Assembly: GCF_004684345.1 (NCBI RefSeq)
Contig: NZ_CP038469.1
Location: 4,774,001-4,838,000 of the forward strand
DNA from: Citrobacter tructae
GTDB taxonomy: Bacteria; Pseudomonadota; Gammaproteobacteria; Enterobacterales; Enterobacteriaceae
Reading direction: 5' to 3'
DNA length: 64,000 bases
Position numbers and translations under genes: made by a program. Positions 16,873-26,352 of this stretch are shown piece by piece; within the stretch, counting starts at the first letter, position 1, and every line of letters begins with the position of its first letter. The notes beneath the pieces were generated by a model that saw nothing but the letters and a program-made list of their open reading frames with translations, had not been told where the DNA came from and ran no database searches.

Positions 16873-16910
16873 GTGACGCCACTTGATTGTTAAGAGAAAG
16901 CTGGCGTCAC
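16873..16910 (+). promoter_or_regulatory. Hairpin in the eutM-eutN intercistronic gap
   Basis: Perfect 9-base inverted repeat GTGACGCCA/TGGCGTCAC with a 20-base loop, starting 10 bases after the eutM stop. A pyrimidine-rich run (CCTCTCTCCTTTTC) follows, but not a clean U-tract. The whole gap is 121 bases, the longest inside this otherwise tightly packed operon. It may act as an mRNA stabiliser or partial terminator that lowers eutN relative to eutM. Confidence 0.55.
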
Positions 16911-16984
16911 CCTCTCTCCTTTTCACATTACCTTCTGCGGAGGGTAGGGGGAGGTTTTACCTGAAATATGCCACGGAGGCGGGT

Positions 16985-17272
16985 ATGAAACTGGCAATCG
17001 TCACAGGACAAATTGTTTGTACCGTACGCCATCAGGGGCTCGCGCACGACAAGTTGCTGATGGTGGAAATGATTGATTCCTCTGGAAATCCCGACGGGCA
17101 GTGTGCTGTTGCGATCGACAGCATCGGGGCGGGAACCGGAGAGTGGGTGCTGCTGGTCAGTGGAAGCTCTGCCCGTCAGGCGCACCGTAACGAATCATCG
17201 CCTGTCGATTTGTGCGTGATTGGCATTGTCGATGAAGCGGTGGCAGGTGGTCAGGTGATCTTCCATAAATAA
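16985..17272 (+). CDS. eutN: EutN, pentameric vertex shell protein
   Basis: CcmL/EutN-family protein that caps the vertices of the microcompartment. Start ATG 16985 follows ACGGAGGCGGGT and gives 95 residues, the family length (MKLAIVTGQIVCTVRH). The open frame can be read from 16883, but those extra 34 residues fall in the hairpin region and do not resemble the family. The GAGTGEWVLLVSGSSAR segment and the VIGIVDEAVAGGQVIFHK end are diagnostic. Confidence 0.97.
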   Translation: MKLAIVTGQIVCTVRHQGLAHDKLLMVEMIDSSGNPDGQCAVAIDSIGAGTGEWVLLVSGSSARQAHRNESSPVDLCVIGIVDEAVAGGQVIFHK

Positions 17273-17283
17273 GGCAGAAAATC

Positions 17284-18687
17284 ATGAATCAACAGGATAT
17301 TGAACAGGTCGTGAAAGCGGTGCTGCTGAAAATGAAAGACAGCAGCCAACCCGTCAGTGCCGTTCAAGAAATGGGCGTCTTTGCCTCCCTGGATGACGCA
17401 GTGGCGGCAGCAAAACTGGCTCAGCAGGAGCTGAAAAGCGTCGCTATGCGCCAGTTAGCCATTCACGCCATTCGTGAAGCGGGCGAAAAACACGCCAGAG
17501 AATTAGCGGAATTTGCCGTCAGTGAAACCGGCATGGGACGCGTTGAAGATAAATTTGCCAAAAACGTGGCACAGGCACGCGGCACGCCGGGCGTGGAATG
17601 CCTGTCTCCACAGGTACTGACCGGTGATAACGGCCTGACGCTGATTGAAAACGCGCCATGGGGCGTGGTGGCGTCGGTAACACCGTCTACCAATCCGGCC
17701 GCGACCGTCATTAACAACGCCATCAGCCTGATTGCCGCTGGCAACAGTGTGGTTTTTGCGCCGCATCCGGCAGCGAAAGGTGTTTCTCAGCGCGCGATCG
17801 GCCTGCTTAACCAGGCTGTAGTGGCTGCGGGGGGGCCGGCAAACCTGCTGGTTACCGTTGCCAATCCGGATATCGAAACCGCTCAACGTCTGTTCAAGTA
17901 CCCGGGCATTGGTCTGCTGGTGGTTACTGGCGGTGAGGCAGTGGTGGAATCTGCGCGTAAGCACACTAATAAACGTCTGATTGCCGCAGGTGCCGGTAAC
18001 CCGCCGGTGGTGGTGGATGAAACCGCCGATCTGGCTCGCGCTGCACAATCCATCGTTAAAGGTGCGTCGTTTGATAACAACATTATCTGCGCCGATGAAA
18101 AAGTACTGATCGTCGTGGATAGCGTTGCCGATGAGCTGATGCGTCTGATGGAAGGCCAGCACGCGGTCAAACTCACGACCGCTCAGGCCGAACAGCTGCA
18201 GCCGGTACTGCTGAAAAACGTCGACGAACGCGGTAAAGGCACGGTCAGCCGTGACTGGGTCGGGCGCGACGCGGCAAAAATCGCCGCAGCGATTGGCCTG
18301 AACGTCCCGGAGCAAACTCGCTTGTTGTTCGTCGAAACCTCAGCCACGCATCCATTTGCGGTTACTGAATTGATGATGCCAGTGCTGCCGGTAGTGCGGG
18401 TGGCTAACGTTGACGAAGCCATTGCGCTGGCGGTCACGCTCGAAGGTGGTTGCCACCATACGGCGGCGATGCACTCACGCAATATCGACAACATGAACCG
18501 TATGGCTAATGCCATCGATACCAGCATTTTCGTCAAGAACGGACCGTGCATTGCCGGTCTTGGGCTGGGCGGTGAAGGCTGGACCACCATGACCATTACC
18601 ACGCCAACCGGGGAAGGGGTGACCAGTGCGCGCACGTTTGTACGCCTACGTCGCTGTGTGTTGGTGGACGCCTTCAGAATTGTATAA
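17284..18687 (+). CDS. eutE: EutE, CoA-acylating acetaldehyde dehydrogenase
   Basis: Oxidises acetaldehyde to acetyl-CoA with NAD+ inside the compartment. 467 residues. The first ~18 residues (MNQQDIEQVVKAVLLKMK) form an amphipathic helix of the kind that targets enzymes to BMC lumens, followed by a linker and the aldehyde dehydrogenase domain. The presumed catalytic cysteine lies in FDNNIICADEK; the cofactor segment reads NAAATVINNA-like (TNPAATVINNAISLIAAGN). It follows eutN by 11 bases. Confidence 0.97.
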   Translation: MNQQDIEQVVKAVLLKMKDSSQPVSAVQEMGVFASLDDAVAAAKLAQQELKSVAMRQLAIHAIREAGEKHARELAEFAVSETGMGRVEDKFAKNVAQARGTPGVECLSPQVLTGDNGLTLIENAPWGVVASVTPSTNPAATVINNAISLIAAGNSVVFAPHPAAKGVSQRAIGLLNQAVVAAGGPANLLVTVANPDIETAQRLFKYPGIGLLVVTGGEAVVESARKHTNKRLIAAGAGNPPVVVDETADLARAAQSIVKGASFDNNIICADEKVLIVVDSVADELMRLMEGQHAVKLTTAQAEQLQPVLLKNVDERGKGTVSRDWVGRDAAKIAAAIGLNVPEQTRLLFVETSATHPFAVTELMMPVLPVVRVANVDEAIALAVTLEGGCHHTAAMHSRNIDNMNRMANAIDTSIFVKNGPCIAGLGLGGEGWTTMTITTPTGEGVTSARTFVRLRRCVLVDAFRIV

Positions 18688-18699
18688 GGAGTGAAAGAG

Positions 18700-19539
18700 A
18701 TGGCGCACGACGAACAACTTTGGCTCACACCCAGACTGCAAAAAGCAGCCACGCTGTGTAACCAAACGCCCGCTGCGAGCGATTCACCGCTGTGGCTCGG
18801 CGTTGATTTGGGGACCTGCGATGTGGTGTCGATGGTTGTCGACAGCGAAGGGCAGCCAGTTGCGGTTTGTCTGGACTGGGCCGACGTCGTGCGTGACGGC
18901 ATCGTCTGGGACTTCTTCGGTGCAGTGACCATTGTTCGTCGCCATCTCGATACGCTCGAACAACAACTGGGTTGCCGCTTTACCCATGCGGCAACCTCGT
19001 TCCCACCGGGAACGGACCCGCGTATTTCCATCAACGTGCTGGAGTCCGCCGGACTTGAGGTTAGCCATGTTCTTGATGAGCCAACCGCCGTGGCGGATCT
19101 GCTAAAGCTGGATAACGCCGGAGTCGTCGATATCGGCGGTGGTACGACCGGTATCGCCATTGTGAAGCAGGGCAAAGTGACCTATTCCGCCGACGAAGCG
19201 ACTGGCGGGCACCACATTTCCCTCACTTTGGCCGGGAACCGTCGTATTCAACTGGAAGAAGCCGAGCAGTACAAGCGCAGCAACGGCAAAGAAATCTGGC
19301 CGGTAGTTAAGCCGGTTTACGAAAAAATGGCGGAAATTGTCGCCCAGCATATTGCCGGACATGGGGTCATGGATTTATGGCTGGCCGGTGGGTCCTGCAT
19401 GCAGCCGGGGGTTGATGAGCTGTTTCGTAAGCGTTTCCCGGAGCTGCAGGTGCATTTACCGCAGCACAGTCTGTTTATGACTCCGCTGGCGATTGCCAAT
19501 AGCGGAAAAGTAAAAGCGGAAGGAATCTATGCAAGCTGA
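18700..19539 (+). CDS. eutJ: EutJ, Hsp70/actin-like ATPase-fold accessory protein
   Basis: 279 residues with ASKHA-fold phosphate motifs (LGVDLGTCDVVSM, VVDIGGGTTGIAIV, LAGGSCMQPG). Proposed chaperone or reactivation factor of the ethanolamine pathway; function is unproven. I chose ATG 18700 (MAHDEQLW) because AAGGAG lies eight bases before it; the GTG at 18691 would place the ribosome site too close. The 3' end overlaps eutG by 11 bases. Confidence 0.94.
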   Translation: MAHDEQLWLTPRLQKAATLCNQTPAASDSPLWLGVDLGTCDVVSMVVDSEGQPVAVCLDWADVVRDGIVWDFFGAVTIVRRHLDTLEQQLGCRFTHAATSFPPGTDPRISINVLESAGLEVSHVLDEPTAVADLLKLDNAGVVDIGGGTTGIAIVKQGKVTYSADEATGGHHISLTLAGNRRIQLEEAEQYKRSNGKEIWPVVKPVYEKMAEIVAQHIAGHGVMDLWLAGGSCMQPGVDELFRKRFPELQVHLPQHSLFMTPLAIANSGKVKAEGIYAS

Positions 19540-20716
19540 ATTGCAGACCGCGCTCTTTCAGGCATTCGATGCCCTGAATCTGCAACGCGTAAAAACGTTC
19601 AGCGTTCCACCGGTCACGCTATGCGGACTGGGAGCGCTCAGCACCTGCGGACAGGAAGCGCAAACGCGCGGGCTGACGCATATGTTCGTCATGGTTGATA
19701 GCTTCCTGCATCAAGCAGGAATGACCGCCGCACTGGAACGCAGCCTGGCAATGAAAGGCGTGGCGATGACGCTGTGGCCGTGTCCGGTCGGCGAGCCGTG
19801 CATCACTGACGTTTGCGCGGCGGTGGCACAACTGCGCGAGTCAAAATGTGACGGTGTTGTGGCCTTCGGCGGCGGCTCCGTACTGGATGCCGCCAAAGCG
19901 GTGGCGTTGCTGGTGACCAATCCGACGCAGACGCTGGCTGACATGACGGAGAACAGTGTGCTGCGTCCACGCTTGCCGCTGATCGCCGTGCCAACCACCG
20001 CCGGGACCGGGTCAGAAACCACCAACGTCACGGTGATTATCGACGCTGCCACCGGACTGAAAAAGGTGCTGGCCCATGCGACGTTGATGCCGGACGTCGC
20101 CATTCTGGATGCAGCGGTAACGGAAGGCGTTCCGGCGCACGTGACGGCAATGACCGGCATTGACGCGCTGACCCACGCCGTTGAAGCGTACAGCGCGCTG
20201 AACGCGACGCCGTTTACCGACAGCCTGGCGATTGGCGCGATTGCGATGATCGGCAAATCGCTGCCGAAAGCGGTGGGCTACGGCCATGATCTGGCGGCGC
20301 GTGAAAGCATGTTACTGGCATCCTGTATGGCCGGAATGGCGTTTTCAAGCGCGGGGCTGGGTTTGTGTCACGCGATGGCGCACCAGCCGGGTGCGACGCT
20401 GCACATTCCACACGGGCAAGCTAACGCCATGTTGTTACCCACGGTAATGGGGTTTAACCGCATGGTGTGTCGTGAACGCTTTAGCCACATCGGTAGAGCG
20501 TTAACCAATAAAAAATCAGACGATCGTGATGCCATCAGCGCGGTCATGGAGCTGATCGCCGAAGTGGGCCAGACCAAACGGCTCGCTGACGTTGGGGCAA
20601 TGCCTGAGCATTACAGCGCATGGGCTCACGCCGCGCTGGAGGATATTTGTATCCGCAGTAACCCACGCACCGCCACGCAGGCCGAAATTATCGCGTTGTA
20701 TGCGGCGGCACAATAA
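19529..20716 (+). CDS. eutG: EutG, iron-dependent alcohol dehydrogenase
   Basis: Reduces acetaldehyde to ethanol and so regenerates NAD+ for EutE inside the compartment. 395 residues, family III Fe-ADH. Motifs visible: GGGSVLDAAKAVALL, TTAGTGSETTNVTV, and the metal-binding histidine region GLCHAMAHQPGATLHIPHGQANA. The N-terminal helix (QTALFQAFDALN) may be an encapsulation peptide. It starts inside the end of eutJ, suggesting coupled translation. Confidence 0.96.
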   Translation: MQAELQTALFQAFDALNLQRVKTFSVPPVTLCGLGALSTCGQEAQTRGLTHMFVMVDSFLHQAGMTAALERSLAMKGVAMTLWPCPVGEPCITDVCAAVAQLRESKCDGVVAFGGGSVLDAAKAVALLVTNPTQTLADMTENSVLRPRLPLIAVPTTAGTGSETTNVTVIIDAATGLKKVLAHATLMPDVAILDAAVTEGVPAHVTAMTGIDALTHAVEAYSALNATPFTDSLAIGAIAMIGKSLPKAVGYGHDLAARESMLLASCMAGMAFSSAGLGLCHAMAHQPGATLHIPHGQANAMLLPTVMGFNRMVCRERFSHIGRALTNKKSDDRDAISAVMELIAEVGQTKRLADVGAMPEHYSAWAHAALEDICIRSNPRTATQAEIIALYAAAQ

Positions 20717-20743
20717 ATACACATATGACAGGGAGTGAAGGCT

Positions 20744-21982
20744 ATGGGAATTAACGAAATCATCATGTACATCATGATGTTCTTTATGCTGATTGCCGCC
20801 GTGGACAGGATCCTGTCGCAGTTCGGTGGTTCAGCGCGTTTCCTCGGTAAGTTTGGTAAGAGCATCGAGGGATCGGGCGGTCAGTTTGAAGAAGGTTTTA
20901 TGGCGATGGGTGCGCTGGGTCTGGCGATGGTCGGTATGACCGCGCTGGCGCCGGTGCTGGCGCATGTGCTCGGGCCGGTGATTATTCCGCTGTATGAAAT
21001 GCTGGGCGCGAACCCGTCGATGTTTGCCGGAACGCTGCTGGCGTGTGATATGGGCGGCTTCTTCCTGGCAAAAGAACTGGCGGGCGGCGACGTTGCGGCG
21101 TGGCTGTACTCTGGCCTGATCCTCGGGGCAATGATGGGGCCGACGCTGGTCTTCTCCATTCCGGTTGCGCTGGGGATTATTGAACCGTCTGACCGTCGTT
21201 ATCTGGCGCTGGGCGTACTGGCCGGTATCGTGACTATTCCGGTTGGCTGTATTGCGGGCGGTCTGGTGGCGATGTATTCCGGGGTTGAAATCAACGGGCA
21301 ACCGGTGGAATTCACCTTCGCGCTGATCCTGATGAACATGATCCCGGTGCTGATCGTTGCGGTACTGGTGGCGCTGGGGCTGAAATTTATCCCGGAAAAA
21401 ATGATCAACGGCTTCCAGATCTTCGCCAAGTTCCTGGTGGCACTGATCACTATCGGCCTTGCAGCGGCAGTGATTAAGTTCCTGCTTGGCTGGGAGCTGA
21501 TCCCAGGTCTCGACCCTATCTTTATGGCGGCGGGTGACAAACCGGGCGAAGTGATGCGCGCCATCGAAGTTATCGGTTCTATCTCCTGTGTACTGCTCGG
21601 GGCTTATCCGATGGTACTGCTGCTGACCCGCTGGTTTGAAAAACCGCTGATGCGCGTCGGTAATTTGCTGAAAATTAACAACATAGCCGCTGCTGGTATG
21701 GTGGCAACGCTGGCGAACAACATCCCGATGTTCGGCATGATGAAAAATATGGATACCCGCGGCAAAGTGATCAACTGCGCGTTTGCTGTCTCTGCAGCCT
21801 TCGCCTTGGGTGACCACTTAGGTTTCGCCGCCGCTAACATGAACGCCATGATCTTCCCGATGATTGTCGGCAAGCTGATCGGCGGTGTGACAGCGATTGG
21901 CGTAGCGATGCTGTTGGTACCGAAAGACGAAGACGTTCCGGCAGCCATTGAAGCTGAAACCAAAGTGGAGGCGCAATCGTGA
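20744..21982 (+). CDS. eutH: EutH, ethanolamine permease
   Basis: Inner-membrane protein of about 10-11 helices that facilitates ethanolamine uptake, needed mainly at low substrate or low pH. Start ATG 20744 (MGINEIIMYIMM) follows AGGGAGTGAAGGCT and gives 412 residues; the in-frame GTG at 20735 lies within the ribosome site. The C-terminal tail is acidic and soluble (PKDEDVPAAIEAETKVEAQ). The stop overlaps the eutA start as GTGA. Confidence 0.96.
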   Translation: MGINEIIMYIMMFFMLIAAVDRILSQFGGSARFLGKFGKSIEGSGGQFEEGFMAMGALGLAMVGMTALAPVLAHVLGPVIIPLYEMLGANPSMFAGTLLACDMGGFFLAKELAGGDVAAWLYSGLILGAMMGPTLVFSIPVALGIIEPSDRRYLALGVLAGIVTIPVGCIAGGLVAMYSGVEINGQPVEFTFALILMNMIPVLIVAVLVALGLKFIPEKMINGFQIFAKFLVALITIGLAAAVIKFLLGWELIPGLDPIFMAAGDKPGEVMRAIEVIGSISCVLLGAYPMVLLLTRWFEKPLMRVGNLLKINNIAAAGMVATLANNIPMFGMMKNMDTRGKVINCAFAVSAAFALGDHLGFAAANMNAMIFPMIVGKLIGGVTAIGVAMLLVPKDEDVPAAIEAETKVEAQS

Positions 21983-23382
21983 AGACTCGCCAGCTACTGA
22001 GCGTCGGTATCGATATCGGCACCACCACCACTCAAGTGATCTTTTCCCGCCTTGAACTGGTTAACCGTGCGGCAGTGTCGCAGGTGCCGCGCTACGAATT
22101 CATCAAACGCGAAATTAGCTGGCAAAGCCCGGTCTTCTTTACTCCTGTCGATAAGCAGGGCGGGTTGAAAGAGGCCGAACTTAAAGCGCTGATCCTGGCC
22201 CAGTATCAGGCTGCGGGCATTGCGCCGGAAACGGTTGATTCCGGTGCGATCATCATCACCGGGGAAAGTGCGAAAACCCGCAACGCCCGTCCGGCGGTGA
22301 TGACGCTCTCACAGTCGCTGGGTGACTTCGTGGTGGCCAGCGCCGGTCCACATCTGGAATCAGTGATTGCCGGTCATGGCGCGGGCGCGCAAACCCTGTC
22401 TGAGCAGCGATTGTGCAGTGTGCTGAATATCGATATCGGTGGTGGTACCTCGAACTACGTGCTGTTTGATGCCGGAAAAGTCAGCGGCTCTGCCTGCCTG
22501 AACGTTGGTGGGCGACTGCTGGAAACTGACAGTCAGGGGCGCGTGGTCCATGCGCACCAGCCTGGGCAAATGATCGTCGACGAGGTTTTTGGCGCCGGTA
22601 CCGATGCCCGTTCGCTTAATGCCGCACAGCTGATTCAGGTCGCGCGGCGTATGGCGAATCTGATCGTGGAAGTGATTGATGGCACGCTGTCTGCACTGGC
22701 GCAGGCGTTGATGCAAACCGGTTTACTGCCAGCGGGCGTGAAGCCGGATGTGATTACGCTTTCCGGGGGAGTGGGCGAATGCTACCGCAACCAGCCTGCC
22801 GATCCGTTCTGTTTTGCTGACATTGGACCGCTGCTGGCGACGGCGTTGCATGAGCATCCGCGTCTGCGCGAGATGAACGTGCAGTTCCCGGCGCAAACCG
22901 TGCGCGCCACGGTGATTGGCGCCGGGGCGCATACGCTGTCGCTTTCGGGCAGCACCATCTGGCTGGAAGGCGTGGCGCTCCCGCTGCGCAACCTGCCGGT
23001 GGCGATTCCGGTCGATGAGGCTGATTTGGTGGCGGCCTGGCAGCAGGCGCTGATGCAACTCGACCTTGACCCGAAAACAGACGCCTATGTGCTGGCACTG
23101 CCCGGGTCGCTGCCGGTGCGTTACGCCGCGTTGCTAACGGTCATCGACGCGCTGCTGGCCTTTGTCGCACGCTATCCGAATCCGCATCCCCTGCTGGTGG
23201 TAGCCGAGCAGGATTTTGGTAAAGCCCTGGGCATGTTGTTACGCCCACAGTTACAGCAACACCCGCTGGCGGTCATCGATGAGGTGATTGTCCGGGCGGG
23301 GGACTATATCGACATTGGTACGCCTCTTTTTGGCGGATCGGTTGTGCCGGTGACGGTGAAATCACTCGCATTTCCTTCCTGA
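21979..23382 (+). CDS. eutA: EutA, reactivating factor for ethanolamine ammonia-lyase
   Basis: ATP-dependent chaperone that exchanges damaged cobalamin in EutBC. 467 residues; starts with GTG at 21979 overlapping eutH by four bases and preceded by AGTGGAGGCGCAATC. ASKHA-type nucleotide motifs: GIDIGTTTTQVIF near residue 10, NIDIGGGTSNYVLFDAG near 152, and TLSGGVGECY near 260. Directly upstream of its client genes eutB and eutC. Confidence 0.96.
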   Translation: MKTRQLLSVGIDIGTTTTQVIFSRLELVNRAAVSQVPRYEFIKREISWQSPVFFTPVDKQGGLKEAELKALILAQYQAAGIAPETVDSGAIIITGESAKTRNARPAVMTLSQSLGDFVVASAGPHLESVIAGHGAGAQTLSEQRLCSVLNIDIGGGTSNYVLFDAGKVSGSACLNVGGRLLETDSQGRVVHAHQPGQMIVDEVFGAGTDARSLNAAQLIQVARRMANLIVEVIDGTLSALAQALMQTGLLPAGVKPDVITLSGGVGECYRNQPADPFCFADIGPLLATALHEHPRLREMNVQFPAQTVRATVIGAGAHTLSLSGSTIWLEGVALPLRNLPVAIPVDEADLVAAWQQALMQLDLDPKTDAYVLALPGSLPVRYAALLTVIDALLAFVARYPNPHPLLVVAEQDFGKALGMLLRPQLQQHPLAVIDEVIVRAGDYIDIGTPLFGGSVVPVTVKSLAFPS

Positions 23383-23393
23383 GGGAACGACTT

Positions 23394-24755
23394 ATGAAAC
23401 TAAAGACCACATTGTTCGGCAATGTTTATCAGTTTAAGGATGTAAAAGAGGTGCTGGCAAAAGCCAACGAACTGCGTTCGGGGGATGTGCTGGCAGGTGT
23501 CGCCGCAACAAGCTCACAGGAGCGCGTGGCGGCCAAACAGGTGTTGTCGGAAATGACGGTAGCGGATATCCGCAACAACCCGGTGATTTCCTATGAAGAG
23601 GACTGCGTTACACGTCTGATTCAGGATGACGTCAACGAAACGGCCTATAACCGCATCAAAAACTGGAGCATCAGTGAGCTGCGCGAGTACGTGTTGAGTG
23701 ATGAAACCTCTGTCGATGACATTGCGTTTATGCGCAAAGGGTTAACGTCAGAAGTGGTCGCAGGCGTTGCTAAGATCTGCTCCAACGCGGATCTCATCTA
23801 CGGCGGCAAAAAAATGCCGGTGATCAAAAAAGCCAACACCACCATTGGTTTACCGGGCACCTTTAGCTGCCGTTTGCAGCCGAACGATACCCGTGACGAC
23901 GTGCAGAGTATTGCCGCTCAAATCTACGAAGGACTTTCCTTCGGTGCCGGCGATGCGGTGATTGGCGTTAACCCGGTAACGGATGACGTGGACAACTTAA
24001 GCCGCGTTCTCGATACCGTGTATGGCGTAATCGACAAATTCAATATTCCTACCCAGGGCTGCGTGCTGGCACACGTCACCACTCAGATCGAAGCGATTCG
24101 TCGCGGCGCGCCGGGTGGGCTGATTTTCCAGAGTATCTGCGGCAGCGAGAAGGGCTTGAAAGAGTTTGGTGTTGAGCTGGCGATGCTGGATGAGGCGCGT
24201 GCAGTGGGTGCTGAATTCAACCGTATTGCCGGGGAAAACTGCCTGTACTTTGAAACCGGGCAGGGTTCTGCGCTTTCTGCTGGCGCTAACTTTGGTGCCG
24301 ATCAGGTGACGATGGAAGCGCGTAACTACGGGCTGGCACGCCACTACGATCCGTTCCTGGTGAATACCGTGGTGGGCTTTATCGGGCCGGAGTATCTCTA
24401 CAACGACCGCCAGATTATTCGCGCCGGTTTAGAAGATCACTTCATGGGCAAGCTGAGCGGCATTTCGATGGGCTGTGACTGCTGTTACACCAACCATGCC
24501 GATGCTGACCAGAACCTCAACGAAAACCTGATGATTCTGCTCGCCACCGCTGGCTGCAACTACATCATGGGCATGCCGCTCGGTGACGACATCATGCTCA
24601 ACTATCAGACCACCGCTTTCCACGACACCGCGACCGTGCGCCAACTGCTGAACCTGCGCCCGTCACCGGAGTTTGAACGCTGGCTGGAAACTATGGGCAT
24701 TATGGCAAACGGTCGCCTGACCAAACGGGCGGGCGATCCGTCACTGTTCTTCTGA
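23394..24755 (+). CDS. eutB: EutB, ethanolamine ammonia-lyase large subunit
   Basis: TIM-barrel catalytic subunit of the adenosylcobalamin-dependent lyase that converts ethanolamine to acetaldehyde and ammonia. 453 residues, the conserved size. Recognisable blocks are TIGLPGTFSCRLQPNDTRDD, GDAVIGVNPVTDD, FETGQGSALSAGANFGADQVTMEAR and CDCCYTNHADADQN. The start follows TTCCTGAGGGAACGACTT. It is followed by eutC, its partner subunit, after 20 bases. Confidence 0.98.
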   Translation: MKLKTTLFGNVYQFKDVKEVLAKANELRSGDVLAGVAATSSQERVAAKQVLSEMTVADIRNNPVISYEEDCVTRLIQDDVNETAYNRIKNWSISELREYVLSDETSVDDIAFMRKGLTSEVVAGVAKICSNADLIYGGKKMPVIKKANTTIGLPGTFSCRLQPNDTRDDVQSIAAQIYEGLSFGAGDAVIGVNPVTDDVDNLSRVLDTVYGVIDKFNIPTQGCVLAHVTTQIEAIRRGAPGGLIFQSICGSEKGLKEFGVELAMLDEARAVGAEFNRIAGENCLYFETGQGSALSAGANFGADQVTMEARNYGLARHYDPFLVNTVVGFIGPEYLYNDRQIIRAGLEDHFMGKLSGISMGCDCCYTNHADADQNLNENLMILLATAGCNYIMGMPLGDDIMLNYQTTAFHDTATVRQLLNLRPSPEFERWLETMGIMANGRLTKRAGDPSLFF

Positions 24756-24775
24756 TGATGCGGGGATGACACACG

Positions 24776-25672
24776 ATGGATCAAAAACAGATTGAAGAAA
24801 TTGTACGCAGCGTCATGGCGTCAATGGGAGAGTCACAGCCGCAGGCTCAAGCGCCGTCACCAGAAGTGAAATGCAGCACCACACAATGTGCCGCACCAAC
24901 GGGTGAAAGCTGTGCGATGGACTTAGGTTCAGCCGAAGCAAAAGCGTGGATTGGTGTTGAAAACCCGCACCGCGCAGAAGTGCTGACAGAACTGCGCCGC
25001 AGCACCGCTGCGCGTGTATGTACCGGTCGTGCGGGTCCGCGTCCACGTACTCAGGCGCTGCTGCGCTTCCTGGCTGACCATTCACGTTCGAAAGATACGG
25101 TATTGAAAGAAGTGCCGGAAGAGTGGGTGAAAGCGCAAGGCTTACTGGAAGTGCGCTCGGAAATCAGTGACAAAAACCTGTATCTGACGCGCCCGGACCT
25201 GGGTCGTCGTCTGAGTGCAGAGGCGATTGAAGCACTGAAATCTCAGTGTGTGGCTAACCCGGATGTGCAGGTGATCGTCTCTGATGGCCTGTCTACCGAC
25301 GCCATCACCGCCAACTACGAAGAAATCCTGCCGCCGCTATTGTCAGGCTTAAAGCAGGCCGGGCTGAAGGTCGGCACGCCGTTCTTTGTTCGCTATGGTC
25401 GGGTGAAAATCGAAGATCAGATTGGCGAGCTGCTCGGCGCGAAAGCGGTGATTCTGCTGGTGGGTGAGCGTCCGGGCCTGGGACAGTCGGAAAGTCTCTC
25501 CTGCTATGCCGTTTACTCACCGCGTGTGGCGACCACCGTTGAGGCTGACCGTACCTGTATTTCTAACATTCACCAGGGCGGTACGCCACCAGTTGAAGCG
25601 GCGGCGGTAATCGTGGATTTGGCCAAACGTATGCTGGAGCAAAAAGCGTCCGGCATCAACATGACCCGTTAA
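24776..25672 (+). CDS. eutC: EutC, ethanolamine ammonia-lyase small subunit
   Basis: Cobalamin-binding small subunit of the lyase. 298 residues. The N-terminal helix MDQKQIEEIVRSVMASMG, followed by a Gln/Ala/Pro linker, is the known type of encapsulation signal; it resembles the EutE N-terminus (IEQVVKAVLLKM). The body contains RPDLGRRLS, IVSDGLSTDAITANYEEILPP and GERPGLGQSESLSCYAVYSP. The start follows TGCGGGGATGACACACG, a modest ribosome site. Confidence 0.98.
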   Translation: MDQKQIEEIVRSVMASMGESQPQAQAPSPEVKCSTTQCAAPTGESCAMDLGSAEAKAWIGVENPHRAEVLTELRRSTAARVCTGRAGPRPRTQALLRFLADHSRSKDTVLKEVPEEWVKAQGLLEVRSEISDKNLYLTRPDLGRRLSAEAIEALKSQCVANPDVQVIVSDGLSTDAITANYEEILPPLLSGLKQAGLKVGTPFFVRYGRVKIEDQIGELLGAKAVILLVGERPGLGQSESLSCYAVYSPRVATTVEADRTCISNIHQGGTPPVEAAAVIVDLAKRMLEQKASGINMTR

Positions 25673-25681
25673 GGAGGCATC

Positions 25682-26341
25682 ATGCCAGCATTAGATTTGA
25701 TCAGACCTTCAGTCACCGCGATGCGCGTGATTGCCTCCGTTAACGCGGAGTTTGCACGTGAACTTAAATTACCGCCACATATACGTAGCCTCGGACTCAT
25801 CACGGCAGACTCTGATGACGTGGCGTATATTGCCGCTGACGAAGCGACAAAACAGGCGATGGTAGAAGTGGTATATGGTCGCTCACTGTATGCGGGAGCC
25901 GCGCATGGACCGTCACCGACAGCCGGTGAAGTGATGATCATGCTGGGTGGTCCTAACCCGGCGGAAGTTCGAGCGGGCCTGGATGCAATGGTCGCTAACA
26001 TTGAAAGTGGTGCAGCGTTCCAGTGGGCGAATGATGCAGAAAACACCGCGTTCCTGGCGCATGTGGTCTCGCGTACCGGTTCGTATCTTTCAGCCACGGC
26101 GGGATGCGCGCTTGGCGATCCGATGGCCTATCTGGTGGCGCCGCCGCTGGAAGCGACATTTGGTATTGATGCTGCGCTGAAATCTGCCGATGTACAACTG
26201 GTGACCTACGTTCCGCCGCCGTCAGAAACCAACTACTCAGCGGCATTTTTGACCGGTAGTCAGGCTGCCTGTAAAGCTGCCTGTAACGCCTTTGCTGATG
26301 CCGTTCTGGATATTGCCCGTAATCCTGTCCAGCGCGCGTAA
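25682..26341 (+). CDS. eutL: EutL, trimeric tandem-BMC shell protein
   Basis: Shell protein with two BMC repeats that assembles as pseudohexameric trimers with a gated central pore. 219 residues, the usual size. The start follows TAAGGAGGCATC, a near-perfect ribosome site. Typical sequences: RPSVTAMRVIASVNAEFARELKLP, AAHGPSPTAGEVMIMLGGPNPAEV and YVPPPSETNYSAAFLTGSQAAC. Confidence 0.98.
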   Translation: MPALDLIRPSVTAMRVIASVNAEFARELKLPPHIRSLGLITADSDDVAYIAADEATKQAMVEVVYGRSLYAGAAHGPSPTAGEVMIMLGGPNPAEVRAGLDAMVANIESGAAFQWANDAENTAFLAHVVSRTGSYLSATAGCALGDPMAYLVAPPLEATFGIDAALKSADVQLVTYVPPPSETNYSAAFLTGSQAACKAACNAFADAVLDIARNPVQRA

Positions 26342-26352
26342 GAGAGGTTGTG

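Noticed and set aside
16883..16984. N-terminal extension of eutN
   Set aside because: The family start is at 16985 with its own ribosome site; the extension covers the intercistronic hairpin.
17503..18315. 270-codon open frame opposite eutE
   Set aside because: Shadow of a conserved dehydrogenase; no credible start or homology.
18183..19175. 330-codon minus frame across eutE and eutJ
   Set aside because: Spans two conserved genes on the opposite strand; Ser/Thr-rich shadow composition.
20831..21817. 328-codon open frame opposite eutH
   Set aside because: Antisense to a conserved permease; its composition (many His, Gln, Arg) reflects the complement of hydrophobic codons.
24776..24835. Possible foreign domain at the EutC N-terminus
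   Set aside because: It is the known type of encapsulation helix and resembles the EutE N-terminus; nothing unusual.
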